From Methanosarcinales archaeon (GTDB lineage: Archaea > Halobacteriota > Syntropharchaeia > Alkanophagales > Methanospirareceae): a stretch of DNA of 16,238 nucleotides. Shown one piece after another: positions 7,148 to 15,217 of the stretch (within the stretch, counting starts at the first letter, position 1; every line of letters starts with the position of its first letter). The position numbers were made by a program, and so were the translations under genes. The notes under the pieces are model-generated. The model was not told the DNA's origin, searched no databases, and worked only from the letters and a program-made list of their open reading frames with translations. The stretch spans positions 1 to 16,238 of the forward strand of contig DAOUYX010000013.1 of the NCBI GenBank assembly GCA_030665925.1, given 5' to 3'.

Positions 7148-7576
7148 ATGGGAGAAGAGAAAGGGGATTTTGAGCCAAAGATCGTTGGATTTACCTGTAA
7201 TTGGTGTACTTATGCGGGCGCAGACTTAGCGGGGACGTCGCGGAAAAAATACCCACCAAACGTTCGACTGATCAGGATGATGTGTACGGCACGGTTTGAT
7301 CCAATGTTCGCGCTCAAGGCGTTATTAAATGGTGCAGACGGTGTGTTCATTAGCGGCTGCCATCCCGGCGAGTGCCATTACATAAAGGGGAACTTCTATG
7401 CCAGACGCAGAATAGCAGCAATGAGAACTATCCTGAAGCAGCTTGGACTGGATAACCGGGTCAAGTCATATTGGATCAGCGCGTCAGAGGGGGACAAATT
7501 CGCAACTACGATGAAGAACATAACAGAGGAGATTAAAGCAGTGGGACCTAATCCAGTGAGGGATGAGATACTATGA
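7148..7576 (+). CDS. mvhD: MvhD-type [2Fe-2S] adaptor subunit
   Basis: MvhD carries a [2Fe-2S] cluster and passes electrons between an electron-input module (hydrogenase, formate dehydrogenase or F420 module) and HdrA. All five conserved cysteines are present: CNWC (17/20), MCTARFDP (Cys46), and CHPGECHY (71/76). The flanking FTCNWCTYAGADLAGTSR and GADGVFISG segments are characteristic. At 142 residues it is a stand-alone MvhD, not the HdrA-fused form. The stop overlaps the next start by four bases (ATGA, 7573-7576). No hydrogenase genes accompany it, so the partner is most likely the adjacent FrhB-like protein. Confidence 0.93.
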   Translation: MGEEKGDFEPKIVGFTCNWCTYAGADLAGTSRKKYPPNVRLIRMMCTARFDPMFALKALLNGADGVFISGCHPGECHYIKGNFYARRRIAAMRTILKQLGLDNRVKSYWISASEGDKFATTMKNITEEIKAVGPNPVRDEIL

Positions 7577-8637
7577 AAGGAACAGAGCTTAATTATGGGG
7601 ATTTAGAAGGGTTTTTAAAGGGATTGCTTGAGAACAAAGCCGTGGATTGCCTGATCATGCCGCGTAGAGTAGGGAATAGCGTATCTTACATGCTCGTGAG
7701 GGACAAGGATAAGATAACAGCACCAGAGTCAGCCATCTTCGCGCCATCGTTCGGTGTAAACGCTGCGAACATCGTGAAGGGCTGGTTAATCGATGAGAAA
7801 GTGGGAATTGTAGCCAAACCATGCGAGACGCGAGCGGCAATAGAATTGATAAAGCTTACACAACTCAAAGAGGACAGTGTGCTTCTCATAACCGTGGATT
7901 GCGCAGGCACCTATGCGAATGAGGTTTATGCAGCGAATTATGCGGATATCGGGGACCAGGTGGACAGTGCGAAGATAAAGGAGCTGGCGGGCAAAGGGAT
8001 TTCGATACGGGACGCCTGTACAATCTGTGAGAATCGGCTTGCAGACATAGGGGATATTGCCATCGCACAGGCGAACGGCGAGAAGGCAGTTGTTGCGGGA
8101 CTAACGGACAAGGGCGTTGAGGCATTGACCGCGGCTGGACTATCGCTGGAAGAGAAGGACTTAGAAAGGGAAGCGGAAAAAGAGCAGATCGCAGCAGAGG
8201 CGAAAGCGAATTTAGAGGCTTTGCCGAAGATAGACAGTGAGGCGGCGTTGGAAGAGTTCCTACGGGACTGTATCGTGTGCAAGAACTGCAGAGACGTGTG
8301 CCCGGTATGTTATTGTAAAGATTGCTTCTTTGACCAACCTTTAGGGAATCCGGCTGGCGGCGACTTACTGAACTTAGCAGAGACAAGGGGTGCGGTAGCA
8401 GTACCGGCAAATCAACTGCTGTACCATCTCACGAGGGTTTACCACGTCTGCACGACCTGTGTTGCCTGCGGCGCGTGTGAAGATGCATGTCCGAAGGATA
8501 TACCATTGACGAGATATTATCCGGTAATTACAAAGAAGGTGCAGGAAATCTTCGAGTACGTGCCTGGAAAGGATGTAAAGGAGCCTCTACCGTTCACCAC
8601 CTATGAGGATGATGAGTTAGAAGAGTGCTTAATGTAA
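7573..8637 (+). CDS. FrhB/FdhB-like F420 oxidoreductase subunit with ferredoxin domain
   Basis: Predicted to bind FAD and exchange hydride with coenzyme F420, as FrhB and FdhB do. Residues 1-190 resemble the FrhB catalytic part, with AKPCETRA (Cys84), a VDCAGTY segment (Cys110) and CTIC (149/152). A charged helical linker (191-230) follows. The C-terminal region holds two cluster motifs: Cys233/236/239/243 in CIVCKNCRDVCPVCYCKDC, with extra Cys246/248/251, and Cys293/296/299/302/306 in CTTCVACGACEDACP. Placement between MvhD and HdrC means it replaces a hydrogenase as the electron entry or exit module. It is coupled to mvhD by overlap and ends one base before hdrC. F420 specificity is inferred from the family; other FrhB-like proteins act on different partners such as ferredoxin or glutamate synthase. 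Confidence 0.85.
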   Translation: MKGTELNYGDLEGFLKGLLENKAVDCLIMPRRVGNSVSYMLVRDKDKITAPESAIFAPSFGVNAANIVKGWLIDEKVGIVAKPCETRAAIELIKLTQLKEDSVLLITVDCAGTYANEVYAANYADIGDQVDSAKIKELAGKGISIRDACTICENRLADIGDIAIAQANGEKAVVAGLTDKGVEALTAAGLSLEEKDLEREAEKEQIAAEAKANLEALPKIDSEAALEEFLRDCIVCKNCRDVCPVCYCKDCFFDQPLGNPAGGDLLNLAETRGAVAVPANQLLYHLTRVYHVCTTCVACGACEDACPKDIPLTRYYPVITKKVQEIFEYVPGKDVKEPLPFTTYEDDELEECLM

Positions 8638-8638
8638 A

Positions 8639-9259
8639 ATGCCAATAAAGACTTGGGAACTGGACCCGAACTTTAAAAATGAAATCCTGAATGAGCCGGG
8701 TGGAGAGCACCTTACAGCATGTTACCAATGCAGCACCTGTACGTTAGGATGCCCGATTACGGAAATCGTTCCGAGCTACAATCCGAGAAAGATCATCCAG
8801 ATGAGCCTGTTGGGAATGCGGAATGAAGTACTGTCAAATCCAGATTTGTGGATCTGCGCAATCTGCCAGACGTGCACGGCGCGATGCCCACAAGACGTAG
8901 TGGTTGGCGATGTGTTAGCTGCAATACGGCGAATAGCGGAAAAGGAGGAAGAAGCAGGCAATCTAAAGATAGAGAGTCCCAGACCACTGTTTGAGAAGGC
9001 TTTCCTGCACACGGTAGAGAAGTACGGGCGGCTCTATGACATAGGGCTGGCACTGGAATATTACCCCAAGAGGGAAGGAGGCAAAGTATCGGGTATAAAA
9101 GCGATGATGAACGATTACAAGGATTTCGGTATGCGGATGGCCTTTAAAGGTAAAATGGGGCCGCTCGGTGGTCATGGTCTACTAAAAGGAGTGCTGCCGT
9201 CGAAGATAAAGAAGACGGACGTGATGAAGAAGATCTTTGAGAAGGTGGAGGGGAAATGA
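8639..9259 (+). CDS. hdrC: Heterodisulfide reductase subunit C
   Basis: HdrC is the small ferredoxin-like subunit that wires HdrA to the catalytic HdrB. Two complete [4Fe-4S] motifs are present: CYQCSTCTLGCP (Cys28, 31, 34, 38) and CAICQTCTARCP (Cys73, 76, 79, 83). The 206-residue length is typical of soluble HdrC. There is no membrane segment, so the complex is cytoplasmic. The basic C-terminal tail (from about residue 130) is helical, with no known motif. ATG 8639 follows the previous stop by one base, and its own stop overlaps hdrB (ATGA, 9256-9259). Confidence 0.94.
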   Translation: MPIKTWELDPNFKNEILNEPGGEHLTACYQCSTCTLGCPITEIVPSYNPRKIIQMSLLGMRNEVLSNPDLWICAICQTCTARCPQDVVVGDVLAAIRRIAEKEEEAGNLKIESPRPLFEKAFLHTVEKYGRLYDIGLALEYYPKREGGKVSGIKAMMNDYKDFGMRMAFKGKMGPLGGHGLLKGVLPSKIKKTDVMKKIFEKVEGK

Positions 9260-10122
9260 GCGAAAAGAAACTTGCATTTCTTCCAGGGTGTCCATCGGAG
9301 GCAACGGCACTGGATCAGGAGATATCAACGAAGGCAGTCTTCAAGGCCTTAGGGGTTGAACTGGTAGAGATCGAGGACTGGAACTGCTGTGGCGCGGCGG
9401 AAGCGGAGGATCCGAAGTTGGTGTACGCGTTAAACGCGCGGAATCTGGCTATCGCCGAGAAGGACGGTCTGGACGTTGTGACACCGTGCAGTATCTGCTA
9501 TTACAATTTAGCGAGGACGAACAATGCGTTGAAGGCAGACGAGAAGTTACGAGCGGAGATGGCTGAGATCGATCCGTCTCTGAGTTATAACGGGACGATA
9601 ACGCCGAAGCATATCTTAGACGTCCTCATGAACGACATAGGCGTGGACGAGTTGAAGAGTAAGATAGTGAAGAAGGTGGAGGTGAAAGTAGCGCCGTATT
9701 ACGGCTGTTACATCGGGCGACCGCTGGAGACCGCTTTTGACGATCCAGACGATCCCGTTTTGATGGACCAGTTGATCGAGCTGATCGGTGGCGAGAACGT
9801 CCCGTTTAGCTACATGAAGACGAAATGCTGTGGCGGACCACTGATGATGACGAGAGCGGACATTGCATTTGAGATGGCGCGGAAGGTGCTGGAGACGGCG
9901 AAGAACGCGGGTGCGGATTGTGTCGCACTTGCCTGCCCGCTGTGCGGCATGATGCTGGATGCGAAACAGCCGGACGTGGAAAAAGCGTTGGGTATCAAGA
10001 TCGGAATGCCGGTAGTTTATATCACGCAGTTGTTGGGTCTCGCACTGGGAATAGACCCGAAGAGTCTCGCCCTTGAAAAGAATACGATAGATACGAAAGT
10101 AATTCTGGGAAAGGTGGTGTAA
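9256..10122 (+). CDS. hdrB: Heterodisulfide reductase subunit B
   Basis: HdrB is the catalytic subunit, reducing or forming the CoM-S-S-CoB disulfide at two noncubane [4Fe-4S] clusters. Both CCG-domain motifs are complete. The first is Cys12, Cys44-Cys45, Cys78-x-x-Cys81. The second is Cys151, Cys191-Cys192, Cys227-x-x-Cys230. The spacing matches the biochemically characterised methanogen enzyme. The 288-residue length is normal. With all ten ligands intact, it should be active on a heterodisulfide or related disulfide. A purine-rich ribosome site (GGTGGAGGGG, 9244-9253) precedes the start inside hdrC. The next gene, hdrA, starts five bases after the stop. Confidence 0.95.
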   Translation: MSEKKLAFLPGCPSEATALDQEISTKAVFKALGVELVEIEDWNCCGAAEAEDPKLVYALNARNLAIAEKDGLDVVTPCSICYYNLARTNNALKADEKLRAEMAEIDPSLSYNGTITPKHILDVLMNDIGVDELKSKIVKKVEVKVAPYYGCYIGRPLETAFDDPDDPVLMDQLIELIGGENVPFSYMKTKCCGGPLMMTRADIAFEMARKVLETAKNAGADCVALACPLCGMMLDAKQPDVEKALGIKIGMPVVYITQLLGLALGIDPKSLALEKNTIDTKVILGKVV

Positions 10123-10127
10123 GTAAA

Positions 10128-12851
10128 ATGGGAATAGCAGTTATTGGAGGTGGGATTGCCGGAATAACGGCAGCTCTTGACCTTGCAGATGCGGGTTACA
10201 AGGTCTATCTGATAGAGAAGAATGCGGAACTTGGAGGTAAGGTCGCGGAGCTTGCGGAATGTGAAACGGGAATATCACCACTGGTAGTTAAGATTGAGAA
10301 TCATCCGAACATAGAATTGATGCTGTCGAGCGAGGTAGAAGGGCTATCGGGCTCAGCCGGTGATTTCAAGTTGAACGTATCCGGTAAGGAGATCGGAGTA
10401 GAGAGCGTGGTGCTGACACCGGGCTACGACGTTTACGATGAGATAGCGAAGGGTTATGGTTATGGGAGTCCGGACGTTGTCACATCGCTGGACTTTGAAG
10501 GTATGCTCAGAACTGCAACTGTGAGTGATACGAGGGAGCTGGTGCGACCTTCGGATGGCAAGCCGGTGAAGAAGATCGGATTCATCAAGTGTGTCGGATC
10601 GCGATGTAAGGAGAACGAAATTTGCTCGACGGCATGTTGTTATTACACGGCGAAAGAGGCGTGGGAAGTAAAAGAGCGCTACCCCGACACGGACGTTTAC
10701 ATCTTCTACATGGATATACGGACATTCGGAAAAGATGAGGAACTGGTGGCGGATTTAAAGGGCAAATACGGTGTGAAGTACATTCGGTCACGAGTTCCGG
10801 AAGTGATACCTGAGGAGGACGGGACGCTTACAGTGAAGTACGAGGATTTAGAGAAAGGCACGGTTGAGCGGTTAGACCTTGATATGGTGGTTCTCGCAGT
10901 TGGACTTCTACCGTCAAAAACGATCGAGAAGCTTGCAGAAATAACGGGCGTAAAAACCGATGCCTACGGATACATTGAGACGAATCTGACGAGTCCGATG
11001 GAAACGAGTGTACGTGGTATACTTGCAGGTGGAGCGGCAACCGCGCCGATGAAGGTTCGAGAGAGCGTTACGCAGGCGAATGGAGCTGCATTAAAGGCTG
11101 CTATGTTTTCAGAACGGACAGAGATGATTCCCGGTCAGGAAGAGCGGAAGTACATTGACGTGGGCGAGGAGCCGAAGATAGGCGTTTTCATCTCCGGTCG
11201 AGAAGGCGAGATAGCGGGTTCGATGGATCTGTCCGCGGTTACAGAGCACGTGAATCAACTGCGGGGTGTTGCCGTAGTGAACAGCGAGACGAACACACTG
11301 AAGGAGACCATGGAAGCGGTCGAGAGTGGAATAGTGGATCAGGGACTAAACAGGATTGTCATCGCGGGCTATACGCCGAGGGCATACGAAGATCTGTTCA
11401 GAGATGCGTGTGCGAAGGCTGGATTAAATCCCTATTTGCTTGAGATGGTGAACCTGCGAGAGCAGTGTGCGTGGGTGCACGGAGCGGAAGAGGCGACAGC
11501 CGCAGCGATGAGCCAGATGACCATGGCGGTCGAGCGAGCGCGGTATCTTGAACCGATCCCGATTGAGAGTTATCCAGTGACACCGAAGGCACTCGTTGTC
11601 GGCGGTGGTGTAGCAGGAATGATCGCAGCGCTTGACATCGCAGATGTGGGCTATGACGTCTACCTGGCGGAGAAGGAATCGGAATTAGGTGGTAAGTTGA
11701 GAGAGATCACCGAGTTACGGAGTGGTGAGAAAGCTTCTGGCGTGTTAAAAGATCTTGTTGATAAAGTGGCAAGTAACGAGAAGATAAAGGTGTATACGGG
11801 TGCAGCGGTAGAAGACGTTAGGGGAAGAGCAGGCGCGTTTAGAGCGAAGGTAACCGGATCAGATGTGGACGAAGAGATAGATTTCGGAGCTGCGGTGCTC
11901 GCAACCGGTGCGATAGAAGCTGTACCTGAAGGTTACTTCGGATACGGGCAGGATAAAAACGTGGCAACGCAATCCGAGTTTGCGAAGATGCTGGAAGAAG
12001 GCACCGTGGTGGATGCCAACACAATTGTTATGGTTCAAGACGGGACACCGGGCGACGGAGTGAATTCAAAGTATAAAAGCATCGAAGTGGTAAGCAATGC
12101 GTTACGAGCGAAGAAGCTCAAGCCCGATTTGAATATCTTCGTGCTCTACCAGGACATCAAAACGTACGGTAAGTGGGAAGTGCTATACAAAGAAGCGAGA
12201 GAAAATGGCGTGACGTTCCTCAGATACGATGAGGAGAGACCACCGGAATTGAAGGAGGGGATTGTATCAGTCTACGACGTTATATTCAACGATGAGATAC
12301 AGATGAAGCCCGATTTGGTGGTGCTCAGCACACGGATGCTGCCTGCGGAAGAGAACGAGAAATTAAGCAAGATGTTCATGATCCCACTTAAAAACGGGTT
12401 CTTCTTAGAGGCGCAGGAGCGACCAAAGCTGGTGTTTACACCCGTGGATACGGTGAACGAAGGAGTTTTCATCTGTGGTTCGGCGGTTTATCCAGCGATG
12501 ATTGACGAGAGCATTGCAATGGGTAGTGCAGCAGCGTCGAGAGCATGCGTATTGTTAGCGAAGAATTTCCTCGAGACACCAGGGATAGTTTCCGTAGTTG
12601 ATGAGGATATATGTGCTGGATGCGGCGTGTGCGTGGAGTTATGTCCGGTTGAGGCGATAGAGCTGGTGGACGTGCCAGTAGCTGCGGTTACTTACAGTGT
12701 GATGACAGTGACAAGCGGAACAAAGAAGGTTGCGAGAGTTGGCGAGGGGTGTATGGGTTGTGGCAGTTGCGCATCTTATTGCCCGTCAGACGCGATGTCG
12801 TTAAAGAACTTCAAGGACAAACAGTTGTACGCTCAGTTGGATTTTGCGTAA
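10128..12851 (+). CDS. hdrA: Tandem double-FAD HdrA
   Basis: HdrA is the flavin subunit that splits or merges electron pairs between the disulfide branch and a low-potential carrier. At 907 residues this one exceeds the ~650 of methanogen HdrA and contains two HdrA-like units. Residues 1-330 form the first FAD domain (GGGIAG 7-12) and keep the KCVGSRC...CSTACC segment (Cys155, 160, 166, 170, 171). Residues 349-475 resemble the usual HdrA N-terminal domain (AGLNPYLLE, NLREQCAWVH), but most of its cluster cysteines are gone. Residues 486-815 form a second FAD domain (GGGVAG 492-497) lacking the CVGSR/CC cysteines. The end has two [4Fe-4S] motifs (829/832/835/839 and 875/878/881/885). The internal ferredoxin insert of classical HdrA is missing from both halves. 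The gene closes the operon and ends in a terminator hairpin. Confidence 0.92.
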   Translation: MGIAVIGGGIAGITAALDLADAGYKVYLIEKNAELGGKVAELAECETGISPLVVKIENHPNIELMLSSEVEGLSGSAGDFKLNVSGKEIGVESVVLTPGYDVYDEIAKGYGYGSPDVVTSLDFEGMLRTATVSDTRELVRPSDGKPVKKIGFIKCVGSRCKENEICSTACCYYTAKEAWEVKERYPDTDVYIFYMDIRTFGKDEELVADLKGKYGVKYIRSRVPEVIPEEDGTLTVKYEDLEKGTVERLDLDMVVLAVGLLPSKTIEKLAEITGVKTDAYGYIETNLTSPMETSVRGILAGGAATAPMKVRESVTQANGAALKAAMFSERTEMIPGQEERKYIDVGEEPKIGVFISGREGEIAGSMDLSAVTEHVNQLRGVAVVNSETNTLKETMEAVESGIVDQGLNRIVIAGYTPRAYEDLFRDACAKAGLNPYLLEMVNLREQCAWVHGAEEATAAAMSQMTMAVERARYLEPIPIESYPVTPKALVVGGGVAGMIAALDIADVGYDVYLAEKESELGGKLREITELRSGEKASGVLKDLVDKVASNEKIKVYTGAAVEDVRGRAGAFRAKVTGSDVDEEIDFGAAVLATGAIEAVPEGYFGYGQDKNVATQSEFAKMLEEGTVVDANTIVMVQDGTPGDGVNSKYKSIEVVSNALRAKKLKPDLNIFVLYQDIKTYGKWEVLYKEARENGVTFLRYDEERPPELKEGIVSVYDVIFNDEIQMKPDLVVLSTRMLPAEENEKLSKMFMIPLKNGFFLEAQERPKLVFTPVDTVNEGVFICGSAVYPAMIDESIAMGSAAASRACVLLAKNFLETPGIVSVVDEDICAGCGVCVELCPVEAIELVDVPVAAVTYSVMTVTSGTKKVARVGEGCMGCGSCASYCPSDAMSLKNFKDKQLYAQLDFA

Positions 12852-12887
12852 ACGCAAAACCACTGAGTTTTTTTTATTTTATTTTTT
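12842..12887 (+). terminator. Terminator of the hdr operon
   Basis: TTTTGCG (12842-12848) and CGCAAAA (12853-12859) form a perfect 7-bp stem around the loop TAAA, which contains the hdrA stop codon. A long T-tract with two A interruptions follows (12868-12887). Hairpin plus T-run fits termination of the plus-strand operon. The T-tract also covers the stop of the convergent gene at 12879. Confidence 0.7.
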
Positions 12888-13670
12888 CAAGACTATTAAA
12901 ACGCCCGAATCCGACTCATAGCACCGCCCATCCATAATAAGCTCGTCAGTTACTTCCTCTACCAACGCCTCGTCTAATCCTTTATTCTTCAACGCTTGCA
13001 CTAACTTCTCACGTTCCATACCGCTCTTTTCCGCTTTCTTCACTATCTCTAATATCATCTCCTTCGTTGTCGTATGGTAATGCTGCCACAAGCTCGTTAC
13101 GGCGTTTATTGCCGTGTTCGCGAAGGCATCCCGCTTATCGTTGTCAAGTGCATAGTGCTCCAACGCTTCCTTTACGATATTCTTATCCGAAAACACCTCT
13201 TCTTGTTTCTTCTTTGAAGAAATGACTGAGTGTAATAGTTCTATCCGCTCCATTGTCCTCCATGCGGTGTTCAGTATCCAATCATCCCTTACCCGTTCAT
13301 CTACCGCTCCAACTTCTTCAGCCAGTATAATATTCCTTTTCCCTGCACCCTCACGGATATGCACGTTACCGAGAAAAGCGAGGAAGGTCTTTTTTTCGCC
13401 TGCATTTGCCTTCTTTACACCTTCCACGGGGATAGCTTTGTTTGTATAGATATTGAGAGTGGCGGTCAAGTCATCTAATTTTATTCGAGTTATGTTCCCT
13501 CTTATCTCCACTTCTTGTACTTCTCCAATGCCAAAGAGCCTATAACATTTTGCACACGTGGGAGTAACGAGAAACGTCATTCCATCTTCCTGTATATAAA
13601 AATCACTTTGCAGAAATTCTTCGAAAAACACTCTACAGGTCGGAACCACCGTTGATTTTTTTCTTTGCAT
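12879..13670 (-). CDS. RPA-associated OB-fold protein (COG3390-like)
   Basis: The N-terminal half matches the archaeal RPA-associated protein family, an RPA32-like partner of replication protein A. Visible hallmarks are VTPTCAKCYRLFGIGEV (35-51), KLDDLTATLNIYT (64-76) corresponding to the DxTG strand of the OB fold, and RDDWILNTAWRTMERI (128-143). The C-terminal region (about 200-263) looks like a small helical or winged-helix module ending in hydrophobic strands. It should act with RPA in binding single-stranded DNA in replication and repair. The family normally sits beside an rpa gene. Here it follows rpsB and the MEMO homologue with a 31-base gap, so the RPA partner must be elsewhere. ATG 13670 is the start. 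Assignment is from memory of family signatures and the sequence is divergent. Confidence 0.68.
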   Translation of the reverse strand: MQRKKSTVVPTCRVFFEEFLQSDFYIQEDGMTFLVTPTCAKCYRLFGIGEVQEVEIRGNITRIKLDDLTATLNIYTNKAIPVEGVKKANAGEKKTFLAFLGNVHIREGAGKRNIILAEEVGAVDERVRDDWILNTAWRTMERIELLHSVISSKKKQEEVFSDKNIVKEALEHYALDNDKRDAFANTAINAVTSLWQHYHTTTKEMILEIVKKAEKSGMEREKLVQALKNKGLDEALVEEVTDELIMDGRCYESDSGVLIVLKK

Positions 13671-13701
13671 AGTGATGCATACGATCAGAACGGTTTAGTG
13701 A

Positions 13702-14502
13702 TTAAATGACGATGATGCCGCCGTATCCAACAACGCTGGACCGATCACCAATGACATCTCCACTTGTGGCGTATTTTGCCACTCGTCCTTCCTTTGCACC
13801 GAGTTTTTTCGCCGCATGCATCATTGCCGCTATCGGATCAACGCCGCATGCGGTCACGTTTCGTTCGTACACCCGCTTGTAGAACTTCGCAACGTCCAAT
13901 TCTTTTATCGCTTCTATCACGTATTCGTCCTTTGCCCTCGCTATTCTGTCAGGTTCATAGTGCGTGAAGTCCGAAGATGCTATTACAACCACTTTTTTAG
14001 CGATTTTAGCAATCGTGTCAGCCAGGTCTTCGCCTATCTCTCTCGCGGAGTCTTTATCAATTAACCCTATACAAATGGGAACGAAGCGGAACTTTCTATC
14101 GAAGAGAAATTGAAGAAATGGGAGTTGAACTTCTATGGAATGCTCGTATCTGTGCGCAGTTTCGTCAACGTCAATAATCCGTTTTGGCAAAGCATCCACA
14201 AATGCCTCGTCTACTTCTACTTCTCCTAACGGAGTTACCCACGTGTCCTTTGAAACGGCAATGGGCGACCCGATACCATGATGATTAACGCCGATAATGA
14301 CAAAGATATCCACCTGGGGAAGTTTGGCATAGACACTCGCCGCTACGCCGCCCGAATAGAGGTATCCCGCGTGAGGGACGACAGCGCCGATAATATTCTC
14401 GTTCTCTTCTCTGGGTATACCCGAGAAGCAATCTCGCAACTGCTCTTCCAATCGGTCCTTATCACCCTCATAAAAGGCACCAGCTACTGCCGCTCTTCTC
14501 AT
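13702..14502 (-). CDS. MEMO1 family protein (AmmeMemoRadiSam protein B homologue)
   Basis: A member of the MEMO family, related in fold to class III extradiol dioxygenases. At 266 residues the length is typical. The conserved segments are AVAGAFYEGD at the N-terminus, VPHAGYLYSG (His44), GVNHHG (His74/75), EHSIEVQLPF (120-129), SSDFTHY (177-182) and ACGVDP (Cys219). His44, one of His74/75 and Cys219 correspond to the iron/copper ligands described for human MEMO1. The archaeal function is unknown; a metal-dependent oxidoreductase role is possible. The neighbourhood rpsB-memo is common in euryarchaeota. An AGGT ribosome site lies a few bases before ATG 14502. Confidence 0.92.
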   Translation of the reverse strand: MRRAAVAGAFYEGDKDRLEEQLRDCFSGIPREENENIIGAVVPHAGYLYSGGVAASVYAKLPQVDIFVIIGVNHHGIGSPIAVSKDTWVTPLGEVEVDEAFVDALPKRIIDVDETAHRYEHSIEVQLPFLQFLFDRKFRFVPICIGLIDKDSAREIGEDLADTIAKIAKKVVVIASSDFTHYEPDRIARAKDEYVIEAIKELDVAKFYKRVYERNVTACGVDPIAAMMHAAKKLGAKEGRVAKYATSGDVIGDRSSVVGYGGIIVI

Positions 14503-14540
14503 ATTTTACCTTTTATCTTTTTTTATTTTATCTTATTTAG

Positions 14541-14551
14541 CTTATATTATA
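14541..14551 (-). promoter_or_regulatory. Possible internal promoter for the MEMO gene
   Basis: On the minus strand 14541-14551 reads TATAATATAAG, overlapping the rpsB stop codon and about 40-50 bases before the MEMO start. Transcription would start near 14518. The spacer is A-rich on the transcribed sense, with no terminator after rpsB, so read-through from rpsB is equally likely. Confidence 0.35.
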
Positions 14552-15170
14552 TCTCCGCTTCAAAATCCTCCGCGGTATAATCGAAGCTGAATTCGTCTTC
14601 GTCACCTTCTCTACGATGCCGCTCCCGCAACATCTCTCGTGCAAGCAGCCAGTAAACAGTGGCAAGCGCTTTTCTACCTTTGTTATTCGTGGGAATAATG
14701 AAGTCGATATTAGAGGTAGAATTGTTCGCATCACACAGTGCTACGATGGGAATACCCGCGCTCACAGCTTCTGTCAAAGCCTGCTCATCGGTCATCGGGT
14801 CGGTCACAACCAGTATAGAAGGCTCTATGAAATACGCGCTTCCGGGATTCGTTAACGTTCCGGGTATAAATCGCTCGACTATTGCCTTAGCTCCTGTAAC
14901 CTCCGCGAACATGCTTACTGGATGATGCCCATATTCTCTTGCGGATACGACCAGGATAGATGAAGGGTCATAATTAGCTAAAAACCGTGCTGCTATCCTC
15001 AGTCGCTCATCCATCATCTTTATATCTAACAGATACAAGCCGTCAGGTCTCGCTTGATAAATGAACTTCTTCATATCACCGGTTTTCTGCTGCGTTCCTA
15101 TATGAACGCCACTCGCTAAGTAATCCGTGCCGGGTATTAGCGTCTCCTCATTTTCCTTTTCCTCTGCCAT
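14547..15170 (-). CDS. rpsB: 30S ribosomal protein uS2
   Basis: Ribosomal protein uS2 (archaeal/eukaryotic SA type) of the small subunit. Clear family segments are YLASGVHIGTQQKTGDM (17-33), FIYQARPDGLYLLDI (36-50), RFIPGTLTNPG (99-109), PSILVVTDPMTDEQA (116-130) and DANNSTSNIDFIIPTNNKG (145-163). Its 207 residues match archaeal homologues and lack the bacterial coiled-coil extension. The acidic C-terminal tail is typical. A GAGGT ribosome site lies about ten bases before ATG 15170. Expression is likely driven by the TATA box in the divergent spacer with ligA. Confidence 0.97.
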   Translation of the reverse strand: MAEEKENEETLIPGTDYLASGVHIGTQQKTGDMKKFIYQARPDGLYLLDIKMMDERLRIAARFLANYDPSSILVVSAREYGHHPVSMFAEVTGAKAIVERFIPGTLTNPGSAYFIEPSILVVTDPMTDEQALTEAVSAGIPIVALCDANNSTSNIDFIIPTNNKGRKALATVYWLLAREMLRERHRREGDEDEFSFDYTAEDFEAEI

Positions 15171-15186
15171 ATTGGTATTTACCTCT

Positions 15187-15198
15187 TTTTATTATTAT
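15187..15198 (+). promoter_or_regulatory. Possible TATA-like element for leaderless ligA
   Basis: A TTTTATTATTAT stretch lies about 22-33 bases before the ligA ATG at 15220. That spacing would start transcription at or near the start codon. No Shine-Dalgarno precedes ligA (TATATAAAT comes directly before it), which fits a leaderless message. Confidence 0.35.
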
Positions 15199-15207
15199 TC
15201 ACCGGAC

Positions 15208-15217
15208 TAATATATAA
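15208..15217 (-). promoter_or_regulatory. TATA box of the rpsB operon
   Basis: Read on the minus strand this is TTTATATATT, 38-47 bases upstream of the rpsB ATG. Transcription would start near 15185, close to the ribosome site (15181-15185). It lies only three bases from the ligA ATG on the other strand, so it cannot serve ligA. Confidence 0.55.

Noticed and set aside
7886..8410. Two long minus-strand open frames inside the FrhB-like gene
   Set aside because: Low-complexity Ser/Pro/Leu-rich translations antisense to a clearly coding, cysteine-motif gene. They arise from its purine-rich coding strand.
15208..15217. TATA box read as the ligA promoter
   Set aside because: It ends three bases before the ligA ATG, so transcription would start inside the gene. 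The spacing fits rpsB on the other strand.
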